Assembly: GCA_018907035.1 (NCBI GenBank)
Contig: JACCIC010000027.1
Location: forward strand, 62,001 to 126,000
Source: Sycobia sp. Sy_11
Lineage: Eukaryota > Arthropoda > Insecta > Hymenoptera > Epichrysomallidae
Length of the DNA stretch: 64,000 nt
Reading direction: 5' to 3'
The position numbers and the translations under genes were made by a program. The notes below the pieces were generated by a model that saw only the letters and a list, made by a program, of their open reading frames with translations, was not told the origin of the DNA and made no database searches. Every line of letters starts with the position of its first letter. The stretch's first letter is position 1. This document shows, in pieces, positions 40,101 through 57,360 of the stretch.

Positions 40101-42339
40101 GTCTTCGAGGTGATGTATAACGCTAATTTTCGATTCTGTTCTGAAAGTTTTGAAAGTATTTTTTCAGCTGTTGCTCATTCCTTGATTTGTTTCTAATTTT
40201 TCAGTATTCCTGTGAAATTCTACTTTTAATCTATTCTTGCGCAATAAATTAGCCATTATAACTCCTTTTTTGTACACTTAAATTTGGAATTATTTTTTAG
40301 TACCAGGAATATAGTCTAAGGAATTTTTCTTCGCCATTTTATAGAAAACCAAGTTGGCATTCTTTACACGTATAATTTTTAGATATAAAGAAATTCAATA
40401 TTTTCATTTTATTGGCATTATGTATAAAATATTAGTTTTGTTATTGCAATGCTATAATATGAAAGTAGTAAATAAAAATATTAAATTTTTATAGTTTTGC
40501 GTATTATCTAAATAAATTTGAATTTGTCAGGATTGCCGTGCACTTTTTTATTTACAATTACATTTTTATTGTATTATTTTTTTTTACAATTTTATCTTAT
40601 AAATCTGTATTTATAATCTAAAATTGGAATGGTAATCTATAATTTGACAGAATCGTACTTCATTCTATGGGGTAAAGAATATAAGAATACTAATTATATG
40701 GAACATAATGGCACTCTAGACTATTCTTAATATAAAATTATGTAATTTAAAAAAATAATTAAATCATTATTTGATATTTATCTAAAATAGATTATTTTGT
40801 TTATTGTATTAAATTATTTTTAAATTACTTATTCTAAATAAGCGTATTTTGGAAAATAATAAATTAATAAAAATTATATAATATTTGAAAACAAATTTCA
40901 ATTGTTTTTATCGATTTATATTACAAAATTTAAAAAACAAATTCGAATAAAGATTGTGTTATTTGTCTGATGCAGTGTTCCAAATATAGATATATATATA
41001 GGTCTTATATAAAATCCCTTCTGAATTTTGCAACATAATATGATATAATGTTACCTGAAATTGAATCGATCCTTTTAGCGGGGATACCTCCAGATTACCT
41101 AAACTTAGTCGGATGTTTTTGCTCATTGGAGTATAATTTGTTTATATTTTATATTTTAATATTTTTCATATTTAATATTTTCTGGGCATAGTTTTATGTT
41201 TTAACTTTTAGTTAAATTTTTCTCTGTTTTTCTTTTTTTACCGTTTAATTAAACTTGTTAACCATTTTTTTAAAAATAGGTTTTTAACATTTTTTTTTAT
41301 TTATTTATGCTTAATTATTGTTATTTTTTTTTAATTATAGGTTAAATAAGATCTTTGTATTAATATTTTAAGAGTCGTAGTTGATTTTTTATTATCATTT
41401 TTTCTTACTTAGTTTTTACAATAAATATTGCAATTAAAATTTCAACCTGCAACAGTAAGAATGACCAAAAATTTAATTACAATACGAAAATGATACAATA
41501 ACTATAAATAATAAAAATACTACGTTTCAACACCAATTTGTATATTTCATTTATTTAAAATTAAATATGATATAGAACATTTTATAAAAAGATACATTCG
41601 CAAGTTTAGGTTCTACGTGGCTTGGTGATAAAATCACAGCGTAGCCCCTATCTATGTTACGAAAATAGGACTTTTTCGAGGAACATAAATTTTAGATTCA
41701 GAAATTTGGTCTAATAAATAATAAAAATTTATTCAATTTTTAACTACTTAAAAAATAAAACTAATGACTAAGTATACATTTATAATAAATTTTTAAAGAA
41801 AAGCAAAATAACTAGGCGAGTTTGATATGTTTTTAGAATATTAAGAACTTTCAAAAATAAATAACTATTATTGTAAAATTTAACTTGGTTCGAAAAAAAT
41901 TTCTCTTTATTGTTTTTTTTTCCTCTATCCATATGTTATTACAATATATTTCTATCGCATGTAGTGCCATTCTTTTTCGTATTAACATATTTGCGGCGTT
42001 GTTATATTTTATTTTTTACGCTGTATTAGAACTGCTTCTTTGGCTGCTTTGCTGGTAATACGATTTTCAGTGCTGTTTGAATGAGCAGATGTCCTTAAGA
42101 CTTCTATTTTGATTTCTTTTCTTGATTTATTGAATTTTATGAGTTTATAATTCATTTCATTAACTTCTTAATTATTGGCGCTGAGATTGTGCAGTGAATT
42201 TAGTACATATTTTGAATATGCACATATATAAGATGAAGCTGTGTCGAGTGAATTGAGCATATCTGATACTAAGAAGTATTTAGCATATATCTGAAGCAAA
42301 TGCTTCAGCTGAAAAGGTAGAGAATTCGACTGTATATTG
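40101..42339. other. AT-rich DNA, no gene
   Basis: No exon, RNA or transposon feature supported. Two short less AT-rich patches (about 41050-41110 and 41605-41665) have no similarity I recognise. Confidence 0.45.
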
Positions 42340-42825
42340 ATAAAAATTTTTATCGGTCTTACAGTTTTTCTACAATAATATAATATTCTAATATAATGAG
42401 TATCGGGCCGTCCTTATTTATAATCACCACCGTACAATCTGAAATAGAAATTACAACTAAATAGTAAAATAAAAATTAAATTAAATAAAAAATAAATAAA
42501 AAAGTTAGAATGAAGTAAATTATATTAGAGTTTAGTCCTTGAAGATGAGCTGGAACTGTTCAAAACGTCGGAAATGAAAAGTAAATTTAAATTTAAGCTG
42601 GTGGGGGAAATCAGATTCTCCTTTATTAACATAGAATATAGATTACTTTATTTGTATTATTTTTAATTTTTAATTTTTAATTTAATTGATTTTTTATTTT
42701 ATCTGTTATTAGTAATTTGTATTTTCAATTTTATGGGGGTTACTATAAACTAGGAGAGTCTGACTGTCATTCTATTAGTATAATATTTTATTGTATAAAG
42801 GCTGTAAGACCGATAAAAGTATTTA
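42340..42825. mobile_element. palindromic MITE, copy B
   Basis: Ends TTTTTATCGGTCTTACAG (left, from 42346) and its complement ctgtaagaccgataaaa (right, about 42801-42818). Inner arms carry gggccgtccttatttataatcacc (left) and its partner gggttactataa...gagagtctgactgtca (right). The central segment has a gaagatgagctgg...aaaacgtcgg motif (42542-42573), the equivalent of the copy-A loop. Same family as 17491 and 61325. Confidence 0.75.
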
Positions 42826-42931
42826 TGAATCCACATTAAAAAATATATACCCTTAAGTATACATATCTCAGGGTTGAGATATTTTTTAATTAACTTGTAA
42901 TAATTTATAATTACTTTTTAATTTTTATCGA

Positions 42932-42937
<6 letters not shown>

Positions 42938-42977
<40 letters not shown>
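42938..42977. repeat. (TA)n microsatellite
   Basis: TA run of about 40 bp. Confidence 0.9.
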
Positions 42978-42981
<4 letters not shown>

Positions 42982-43058
42982 ATAAGGTATTATTTTCAAT
43001 TAAATGAAAATTTAATTAATCATTATTTTTAATTAATACAATAGCTTGTGTTGATGAA

Positions 43059-43355
43059 TTACTTTGTCATACTAAAACTGTAATGATCAGATAAAGGAAT
43101 CATGTATTTGAGTATATGGTCAATAACTGTATTACGGGCATCACGGTCCACGTTCGCGCAAATCGTATCATCGCGCTGGCAGCTGGTGCATTCTATCAAT
43201 TCGTTCAACACTGGTTCCAAAATCGTGTAAAAAGTAGTAGCAACATCGTATTGTATACGATTTGATAGACAGCATGCGAGTGTAAACTATTTTCTAAACG
43301 AATGAACCACAAATCCGAAAAGTCGACCCAACCTCTCGACAAATGTCGTACAGAT
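43059..43355 (-). pseudogene. unidentified protein-coding fragment
   Basis: Minus strand. After a TAG the frame is open for about 80 codons, from a Cys-rich segment (TLACCLSNRIQYDVATTFY) through LEPVLNELIECTSCQRDDT and VIDHILKYMIPLSDHYS to TAA at 43061-43059. It has normal GC content (clearly above the surroundings), varied residues and four Cys. Upstream of the TAG the same frame continues for about 24 codons (IICTTFVERLGRLF). This looks like the last exon or a retained piece of a real gene. I do not recognise the family. The stop and the absence of a linked exon favour a pseudogene. Confidence 0.45.
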
Positions 43356-43380
43356 GATCCGATAATATATATATATATAT

Positions 43381-45549
43381 AATTCAGGTATCAACATAAC
43401 GATTACCTGATGAATGGAGATGGGTCTTGATACAATTCTTGGTCATGTATTCTGGTCATGGATTATTCTTTTCTCTCCTAAAATGTTAATTATCTCCATA
43501 TTTAACTTTTTATGAATTAAAAATAATAGCTAATTAAAATTTTATTTCAATAATAATTGTAATTTAATGATTAATTAAATAAACATGTAAACAATAATTC
43601 AATAGAAATTATTAATTATTAATGGCAAATTAATATATATATAATTTATATCAGTATATATTTCATTAAAAAAGTAGAGACAAACGGTTATATACAGACG
43701 AGACATGACGGGCACCCAAAATTCAAATAAGTTCAGTTATTTTAAATTTCAATGTGCAAGTGATAGACAAAAACCTATAATTTAAGGTGCTATTTTTGAA
43801 GAAAAATCTTATTAAATAAATTCATCAAAAATGTAAAGCTTCCCAAAAGACAATTTGCTTCATCTCCCCTTTCCCAGAGTGGGACACGAAGGTATGAAGT
43901 ATTTATATTTATATAATAAGATTCTTATATGTAAAGAAAATAAAAATAAGGTAATAGTACAAACATATTAATTTATTACGTATTAATAATTAAACAAATC
44001 GTATAATACGTATGGCTTTCTTTATTTTTAATTTTAATGGGTCATTTAAAGTATAAATAATTATAAAAATAATGATAAATTAGAGTTTTGAAGGGGGCGG
44101 TTTGATTGTTCGTAAGTGATAATATTAATATTATAGATATAATCTGACGTTAATGCAACAAAGATAACTATTATTTGAGTTGCAAGGTATCCAATATGTA
44201 AAATAGTGAAAAATTAGAGTGGAAAGAATATATAATTTTTACTTTAAATGAAAAATATAAAATCACCATCTTCTGGGAAAGTAAGCAGAACAGTATGATT
44301 GTATATTTAATAGAATTGGTTTGTACATAGAGAGCAAGTACAGCTTCTAAATATAATGGCATATTATATTCTACATTATAATTATTGAAAAACAATATAT
44401 ATATATGTTTTTACAAAAAATATTTCTATATTATATATAGTGATATTTTTGGCGGGAATATATGTATAATTTTTGTATTTTGACATATTGACTTTATTTA
44501 ATCTGACATATGGTAGAAATGCATTCTATTTTTAAGGTATAAACAAGGTATTTTCAAATGAAGGTACCTAGTAACAAGGTATATTTGTTCGGTAGTAAAT
44601 AGGAAAACATGTAACGTTTTTTACGGTCATTCCGGCCGATTTATAGTTACATTTTTTCAAGCTATTTTTTCGGTACTTAATAGCTATAATAGTTTGTTTG
44701 GAATAAATATATTTTACGTTTCTAATAAAGTTACCTTGAAACTAGGTATGTTTTATCTATTGAAACTGAAATTATTTTTAAAAATAGAAAATAGGTTGGT
44801 TTTATTCCTTTTCATCTAGTTATTCCCTAGTTAATGGGCAATTAATATTTTAGCTAAACTAGCTAAAAAATTGATATCGTTATTATGCTTTTTTATATAA
44901 ATTCATTGACTTTAATCACTATTTTACGAATTAATTATAAATGTTTATCAAGTTCAAGAAAATTTTGAAGTAACTTATAAGTATGTTGATTCTATATACC
45001 TTATACATCTAAATACATATACAACGCATTCACAATAGCTTACACATTCGTATACAATATATGTTATACTTATGGGAAGTTATAATCGGGCTTATATACT
45101 AACCAAGATAATGTTTTACCACTTTCGGGAATGGCAAATCATCAGATATGCCGTATGAACACTCTCAATAAAATCAAGTTACGGATTATAGTTATGAACT
45201 CAGCATGATTTTGAATTTTAAAAATTAATTTTATTTTATAAAATATCAAAAATTTCAAATGATATTATTTATTTTATAAATAAATAGGATAGAATTACTA
45301 AGTAACTACCAATAATTGAACGGTATAAGACATTAAAGAATATAATTTTTTAATTAATTGCTTCATACGAAATTTTAGATATTAAATAATAAAAGAAAAA
45401 TATTTCCAAAACTAATTTATTACGTATCATTTTGATACTTATAAGATGATACGTATAAGATTATAAAATCGAACGACAAGCAGACTTTATTATTACTTTG
45501 TAATTTTTTAAAATTATTAATTTCCATATCTTATGATTTTTCCTTTATT
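43381..45549. other. AT-rich DNA, no gene
   Basis: Contains 'aacaaggta' and 'actaggta' words at about 44540-44600 and 44740, related in wording to the repeat at 45550 and possibly marking the other end of the same element. No coding feature supported. Confidence 0.4.
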
Positions 45550-45835
45550 AAATCAACAACATAATGTTATAATATTATAGAAATATTAATTGTTAAATAA
45601 ATTGCTCGTTTACTAACCGGAAACAAGGTTAAAAACAAACTAGTTTCTACCTAGTTTCTACCTAGTTTTTAACTAGTTTTTAAACCTAGTTTCTGCCTTT
45701 TTCTTAATTTTATTGACAACGTGCACATTTTGCATTCTAAGATTTACCTTGTTTATAGCCACAATGATTGATTCTATTTTTACTACGTAGTAACTACTTT
45801 CCAGCCTAATAAAAATTGTTAGATTTCTAATATTT
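45550..45835 (+). repeat. 'ctagtttctacc' repeat family, copy 2
   Basis: About 285 bp closely matching 53560-53835 in the same orientation. Includes ttgttaaataaattg.tc.tttactaacc, internal short tandem units of (a)ctagtttctaccta, and ttccagcctaat.aaaattgttagattt. The internal unit is expanded relative to the 53.6-kb copy. Confidence 0.75.
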
Positions 45836-46796
45836 ATTCCAAAAAATTACAATGTATGAAATACTAAAGAAAACTTTAGCGGTACAAGAATATATTTTAA
45901 AATAAAATTTTTATAATTACCTATTGAATAGATAGTAATGAAACTGTTGAAAAGATACTTATTGAAAAAGATAGTAATTTCTAATATATAAGTGCTATTG
46001 TCAAATAGCGTTACTTCATTAAAAATTATTTTAATATTTGAATCTGTAACAGTTTTCTTACAAAAAGTTTCTATAAAAGCTGTTTATTATATAAATTGTA
46101 TAAATTATACAAAGTGCCAATCACTGTATAATGATGTGTAATATAAGAATAAATTTAAAAATTGCTTTATATAGATAACTATATATTTAAATATTTATAA
46201 TATAATATATTAATTTAGGAGTTGTACTTACTCCTTACACAAAATTCAGTACTATAAATACACAATCATACTCTTCTACATTCCAAAATAATGATGGTTT
46301 TATGATATTTTACATTTGAATTAAAAATTATATATTCTTTTCATGTTACTTTTTCTTATCCGTTTTAAATAATAGGAGTGCATATCGAAGTAATAACTCA
46401 AATGCATCAATTACACGTTGTGAATACTCAAGACTCTCACTTCCTCCTAAAATTATGAGTTTTAATCGTAGCTAAAAGACTATCCTGCAAAAAGATAAAA
46501 ATGTTTGAAATTTTGGGAATTAAAGTGCTTTAGTTGTCATAAAAAACGATTATAAAAAATTTTTAGGATGTATATAAATATTAAATCTGCGTAGGCAATA
46601 ATAACATTTTTGCCTACATAAATATTATATATACTTTAGGTTAGGAAAAGAACAATTACTTTCCTATTATATTTTTATATATATTTATTGGCTCAAGCTC
46701 GTACATCTTGCACCTCCCTGTAATTTCAAATTTCCTTATTACGTTACTATGTTTGCAATGTATTTGCATGCATGCATATATGCATGTGTGTATTTA

Positions 46797-46802
<6 letters not shown>
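45836..46802. other. AT-rich DNA, no gene
   Basis: Nothing supported beyond simple AT-rich sequence. Confidence 0.5.

Positions 46803-46855
<53 letters not shown>
46803..46855. repeat. (TA)n microsatellite
   Basis: TA run of about 53 bp; frames through it give poly(Ile-Tyr). Confidence 0.92.
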
Positions 46856-46858
<3 letters not shown>

Positions 46859-48319
46859 TCTGCACCAGGCTTCATAATTCTTTATTTGATTTGTACGGCA
46901 TTGAATATTTTCTTCAGCGCCACCTATTCAAAAAATCAGAAATTAAAGTTCTCACTTTTTTATCTACAGAATTGACAACTTGCATTATAACCATAATAAA
47001 ATCTTATATTTCGTTTTACTCCCTCAATTCTATGAATAGAAAGATGAAACAAAGTTCATTCGATTCATTATTCAATTCTACATCCGGGGCTATCCAAGTT
47101 TGATCTGTACTATACGTATAAAATTTATAATATTTGTTGTTATTTAATGTTACTGCAAAGCGGCGATGTCTATAATGCAGACGACAGTTAGATAAACATT
47201 TTCTTATTTTTTTAAAGTAACTTTGAAACATATTATGAAAGCAGTAAGGGATACCCCCAATTGTAGAATTTTTCAAAGATTCGTATAAAATTTGTTTCAA
47301 CATTGTAAAACGTAAAATGAGGACGCAAAACGAAATCTACGATTTACACATTTTCATTTCCGTGTTAATAGTTCATCGTGGCGCTGGGAGCGCGGTATGG
47401 AGCACTCTTAACTGGTGTCGAAATTTTTGAAGAGCGTATAGATTTTCTTGTCTGTGTGTGTAAGTGTGTATGATGCATTTATATATACACGTATTTTCTT
47501 CAAATTTTAAATTCGCTGCGTGGCGATGATCGAAGCTACGAAAAGATATACCTGGGTATACGCACTTAAAGAATTTCTTCGTCGAAACCAGTGAATCCCA
47601 TTTACTACACTGCGCTGCCAAATTTTTAAGAATATACACACACACACACACACTTATATACGTATTTTCTTAAAATTTTGAGTTTAAAACTTGATAATAA
47701 GATTGCGTTGAACTTAATAATAAGACTAATTTGATATAGAAAATTATACTTTCTCTAAATTATTTATATAATAACATTCATTAAATTTTTATATAATACA
47801 TTTTATTTCATTGCTATTTACATTATATCATGCATTCATTAAAATTAATTCAATAGTTATTAGAATACAACAAATATTTATTTAAATTTATGTTTAAAAC
47901 AGAATCATACATATTTAACACGAATGAATAGTTTGTAATTTAGAGTAAACCATATACTTGAAACAAACATTTAAGTTTATTTGAATAGCGAACATATATT
48001 TATTACTTTAAACTAAATAAATTATTGAAAAGTAATAAATAACTCTTGAATTATACTAAACGGAACTACACATACGTAAAAAATAAAGTTAAATAAATAA
48101 ATATTTAAAAAACTATATAAATACTCAATATGAACAATTAAATAGCTTTATCAAAAGGTGCAATATGTTTATTTGATTAGACCCAACGAGTTGTTAAAAA
48201 TTAGTAAACATTTTTTCGATTTTATTAAACGAAGCACAAAGCTTTAAATATTAAATTTAAAGGAATGAATCTTTTAATAAAACTATTTATATGTTATAAG
48301 TAAATAATTTTTTCAAACA
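46856..48319. other. intergenic, repeat scraps only
   Basis: An 18-bp word GGTATGGAGCACTCTTAA (47395-47412) is the exact reverse complement of 38888-38905. Open frames at 46708-47103, 47016-47303 and 47373-47651 have no recognised domain and overlap each other or simple repeats. Confidence 0.4.
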
Positions 48320-48935
48320 AGAGCAGAACACAAATACTGGGAATTAAATGAATATTTTTTTATTTTGAGAAAATATGTCCTCAAACCAATAGATTCAAAT
48401 TTAATATCAGGAAAATAAATTCTTCGATTAATTAAATATCTCCTAGATTTTTGTCAAGATTTTCTAGAAAATGGGTGGCTGAAATTGGAAATTAAATAAA
48501 TATTTTCTTATCTGAAGAGACTATTTTCCTGAACCAATAAATGAAGATTTTGAATAAAAAAATTTAGTCATTTGATTCAAGCCGACAAAATTAAGTGAAT
48601 ATATACTTGGATTAAGAATTTCAATACTTCACTCGAGAAATTGAATTTAAAATGAAGAATTCGATTCCTATCTTTAAAACAATAATTACTTGAAATACGT
48701 TTTTATTTTCAAAAACATGAAAATTCAAATATGTTAAATGTTTAAAAGTAGTTCATTGATTCAAAGCATTATTTTCTTGACTTTAAAAATCAAAAGTTTA
48801 AACTAAGCGAATAATTTCTTGAATTCTCATAATTAATTTCTTTCGCTTAAAAGAACTTCGACCTAACCGGGATTCTATCCACAGACCTTTGGATTCGCAA
48901 GCTAACACCTTATTAATTACACTATCGCAGTATGT
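48320..48935 (-). repeat. hairpin repeat family, single-arm copy with tRNA-like head
   Basis: Reverse complement of 28645-29335 with high similarity, down to about 48320. On the minus strand it starts with a tRNA-like head (about 48932-48855): ctgcgatagtgtaattaataaggtg, then anticodon-arm-like and GGATAGAATCCCGG (B-box-like) sequence, followed by the shared body. The layout (tRNA head plus ~550-bp body) suggests a long SINE. The 28-kb copy lacks about 49 bp of the head. Confidence 0.7.
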
Positions 48936-48989
48936 AAATATGTGGGTTGTTCGAATGGAAAACATAATGGTTTTTATTTCGTTTCCCAA

Positions 48990-53559
<4,570 letters not shown>

Positions 53560-53835
53560 TTAAATTATCAACATAATTTTATAATATTATATAAATATTA
53601 ATTGTTAAATAAATTGTTCATTTACTAACCAAAAACAAGGTTCAAAACAACCTGGTTTCTACCTCGTTTTTAACTAGTTTTTAAACATTGTTTCTACCTT
53701 TTTTTTAATGTTATTGATAGCGTTCACATTCTTCACTCTAAGATTTACTTTACTACTTGCCACAATGATTGATTCTATTTTTAATACCTAGTAACTACTT
53801 TCCAGCCTATACAAAATTATTAGATTTCTACCAGG
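53560..53835 (+). repeat. 'ctagtttctacc' repeat family, copy 3
   Basis: Direct-orientation match to 45550-45835. Ends in ttagatttctaccagggtat, about 210 bp upstream of the recognisable P-like transposase sequence. Confidence 0.75.
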
Positions 53836-54046
53836 GTATAAAATTTATTAATTTATAAATTGCCAAACAACGTACATGATTGCAGTTGTCTTTGTTGTTA
53901 TCAAGATTTTTATTTATTTATTCTATATATATGTACTTCTTTCTGTTATTTAATTAATGAAATAAACTTTTGACAATACTGATAAGCCAGCCCGAATAAA
54001 CAAAAATAATTGTTATGCTGTATAACAATTTATAAGAACTGCGGGC

Positions 54047-56755
54047 TTATGTAAATTGCATTTCACAGATGACGATTTTGTGACTAATGCTAAACAGAAA
54101 TTGCACAAGTTCAGAAATTCAGTGAATTATAGAATTTTTCAAGAAAAACGAGGAGAAGCAGAGAGGAAAAATTCTGTTGTCTCGGCATCGGTGCATGTTA
54201 TTCCAGAATCGGTGAGTACAGAAAATGTAGAATCTATAGCAATGGAAACTGACGCGGCAGAGAGACCATTACCTGTTGCAACATACCCAAGTGGTAAAGA
54301 ACTGTTTTTCAATATTGGAGAGGAGGACACGGATGTTTCCTATTTGAGTTTTGAGCCAAATGTTAGACCAAAATGTCGTGATGGAGATTTTCATGAAAAT
54401 GTAGTAAATAGTATGCATACAATAAATTCCAACTTAGGGGATAATATTATTCAACAAACTCCTACATATATAAATAAATCCACCACCTTTAAATCCCGGA
54501 AAAGAACCAAAGCTATTTTAAAACGAGCGTCATTTATTATACGCGATTTACAAGCTAAATTAACCTCGTCGCAAAATGATGTGAGGAAATTAAAGAAAAA
54601 ACTTAAATTGGAGAAATGTAGAGGTTGTCGCTTGCGCAAACGAACGACAAAAAATATTTTTAATAATAAACCGTCGATTGATATCGACGAATTTTTGAAT
54701 GGCTTTGATATTTCTCCTGTAGCGAAAACAATGGTGTCGCTCCAGCTGCGTAAAAAAAACAGAGCCTACTCAATCGATGAGAAGGATTTAGCAAAACAAA
54801 TGTATTTTTACTCTGCAGCGTGTTATTCGCGATTGCGTAGAGCTGGATTAGTTTTGCCATCCGAACCAACGGTTAGGCTTTGGGTATCTGAATATAATAT
54901 CATACCAGGACTGAACGAGATAATTTTGGAAAAGATAGGTACGTATCTGAAGACTCTTCCCGAGCAACAGCGAATATGCGCACTGAAATTTGATGAAATG
55001 TCTATTAAAGCCGCGAAAGAGTATTTAATTAAATATGATTATATCGAAGGCCTCGTTGATATGGGAAACGATTTAAAGCTTTCTGAGGTGGCAAAACATG
55101 CTCTGTTATTCTGTCTCGATAGCTTGAATGCTACTAATACATGGCGCCAAATGGTAGCTTTCGGTTTTAATGAAAACGGAGCAACCGCCGAAAAATTATT
55201 TAGAATCGGTCCTCACGTCATTACAAGACTTCGAGCAGTTGGAGCTGACGTACGCATGATTGTGTGTGACCAAGGCTTGAGCAATCAAAAATTGTTTAAA
55301 TTATTGAATGTGCACGTAGAACAGCCTTTCTTTTTTCTAGGCGGCATTAAAATATTTTCAGTTTTCGATTGGCCACACCTTATTAAACGTTTAGTGGCGT
55401 AATTACGGTCTCATGCGTCAGCATATATACTGAAGACGAAAATAAGATTGTCTCCTTTAGTGATATAAGGTTAACTTGGGAATTCGATAAACAGCTCGGC
55501 ACTTCGCGATTATTACATTTTTTAATGGACAAACATTTCAGTCCAAATAATTTTGAGGCCATGAAGGTGAAACCAGTGTTTCAACTTCTGAGCCGCAGGG
55601 TGGCTTGTGCTGTTAAAATAGCAGGAAATTGCCCACAACGAATCTTATCCCATAATTCGCAAAAATTAGCCGAATTTGTAGAAGCAATGGACGCTATTAT
55701 CGATGCTTGTAACTCATTTTCTTTGAAGATAATTATTCGAAAAAAGCGACCATTGTCAAGAAACAATCCAGAAATCCAACGGCGCCTAGAATTGTTCATT
55801 GAGTGGTCAAAGAAATGGTATATGAAAAAAGATGGGGCCATTAAAAGGCCTCCCTGTTTTGATGGACTGCCTTTGACTGCGGGAGCAATTCTTGGATTTT
55901 ATCATGAGATTTGTCAAACGGATCCTTCTTTCAAGTTAGCAACTGGTTTGTGCAAACCAGGATTCTGTGGAGCATGCTCATTGCAAGCTTCGTGGCCGCG
56001 GTAGATTTAATATAAATCCTACCTGCAGAATGTATCGATTGGCTTTTCGACACATTTTGTCAACCGACTTTATAAAAACCAGCAAGAGCGGTAACACAAA
56101 TTGCAAAGAAAGCCATTCTTTAATAGATGCTTTCAATAAAGCATCAATAGAAAGCCACAACACAGAATCGGTGGCATTAGCTATAGATGATTTTGATCAG
56201 GAAGAATTAAGTGAAATTCACGAGTTAGCAGAATCTGTGCAATTGATGGATCTGCATTTATCCTTAGATACTTTAAACATTTCCGAATTAAACAAAAAAG
56301 AGGCTTACGAAGTCAATGCCATAACGTACTTTGCTGGATATGCAGTCCGTAAATCTTTACAAAAAAACAGTTGCTTACAATGTAAGAAGGATCTTATTAA
56401 AAATGTTACTGATTCGAGTACATTTCATGAGGATTATATTAATTATAGAGAATTCTCGCATTCTACAATAGAAGATATCGGAATTACTTACTTAGTCAGA
56501 CCAACGGAAAATGTCGCGAATATTATAAATTTCCAGTTAGAGGCTTTCAACTCTTTATATTCTTCATTTTGGGCAAAAAGGAATTTACTAATACTTTTCG
56601 TTGAAAATATAGAGGAATTTACACGCTTAAAGTTTTCCGACTGGTTCAACAAAGCAAATGATTGTTATGTGCATAGGATAGATTTATTGCGGTTTCTCTT
56701 ATTAATCAAAATTTATTCCAAAACAAAAGAAAATAATCAGAATAGAAAAAAATGA
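54047..56755 (+). pseudogene. P-element/THAP9-like transposase, two frameshifts
   Basis: The frame can be followed from LCKLHFTDDDF (54047-54079), the C-x2-H end of a THAP DNA-binding domain; its first Cys pair would lie in a missing upstream exon. Next come a Lys-rich coiled-coil-like stretch (KAILKRASFIIRDLQAKL, then KLKKKLKLEKCRGCRLRK), DISPVAKTMVSLQLRKK, and the RNase H-like core: LKFDEMSIKAAKEYL (first Asp), MIVCDQGLSNQKLF (second Asp) and FDWPHLIKRL, the latter two typical of P transposases. Near 55402 the frame breaks (TAA) and continues in +1 (about 55425-56004: YTEDENKIVSFSDIR, then MDKHFSPNNFEAMKVKPVFQ). A second break near 55954 returns it to the first frame (EHAHCKLRGRGRFNINPTCR), close to the family's catalytic glutamate. 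It ends at 56755. Two single-base-type shifts and otherwise open sequence indicate recent inactivation. Confidence 0.85.
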
Positions 56756-56869
56756 ATATGTCCGAAATTGTGACAAACAATAAAAAAATTAGAATCATTA
56801 AGCATGTATAAAATCTATTTCATTCATGTAATTATTTTGATTTTTTATATAAAAATTGATTTAAATAGT

Positions 56870-57360
56870 CTGAATAAATCTATCCTTTGCTAATAGTTAA
56901 AATTTTCGTTTTTACATTTCAGATTTTACGGGGGTGATTATAAATAAGGGCAGACCGAGTGCCACAATAATTATATTAGTTTATATTTTGAAAATTGCAG
57001 TCAGCCTGTCCTTTGCTAATAGTAAAAATTTTCATTTTTACATTTCAGATTCTACGGGGGTGATTATAAATAAGAGCAGCCCGACTGCCACAATAATTAT
57101 ATTAATTTATATTTTGAAAATTGGAGTCAGCCTGTCCTTTGCTAATAGTAAAAATTTTCGTTTTTACATTTCAGATTCTACGGGGGTGATTATAAATAAG
57201 GACAGCCCGACTACCACAATAATCATATTAATTTATATTTTGAAAATTGGAGTAAGCCTGTCCTTTGCTAATAGTAAAAATGTTCGTTTTTACATTTCAG
57301 ATTCTACGGGGGTGATTATAAATAAGGGCAGCCCGACTGCCACAATAATTATATTAGTTG
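56870..57360 (+). repeat. 126-bp x ~4 tandem array downstream of the P-like gene
   Basis: Units begin ggggtgattataaataag at 56931, 57057, 57183 and 57309, a constant 126-bp period. Each unit carries gcagyccgactgccacaata and ctttgctaatagtaaaaat. Because 126 is divisible by three, one frame stays open for 145 codons (56934-57371) with a 42-residue repeat; there is no independent sign of coding. The unit matches the arms of the palindromic MITEs. Confidence 0.9.

Noticed and set aside
46708..47103. Open frames rich in Ile-Tyr (also 38261-38527, 58372-58683, 61158-61346)
   Set aside because: They run through (TA)n tracts; not coding.
56870..57360. Regularly spaced array considered as CRISPR-like or as a repeat-protein gene
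   Set aside because: Units are contiguous 126-bp tandem copies without unique spacers, in a eukaryotic transposon context; the open frame is explained by the period being divisible by 3.
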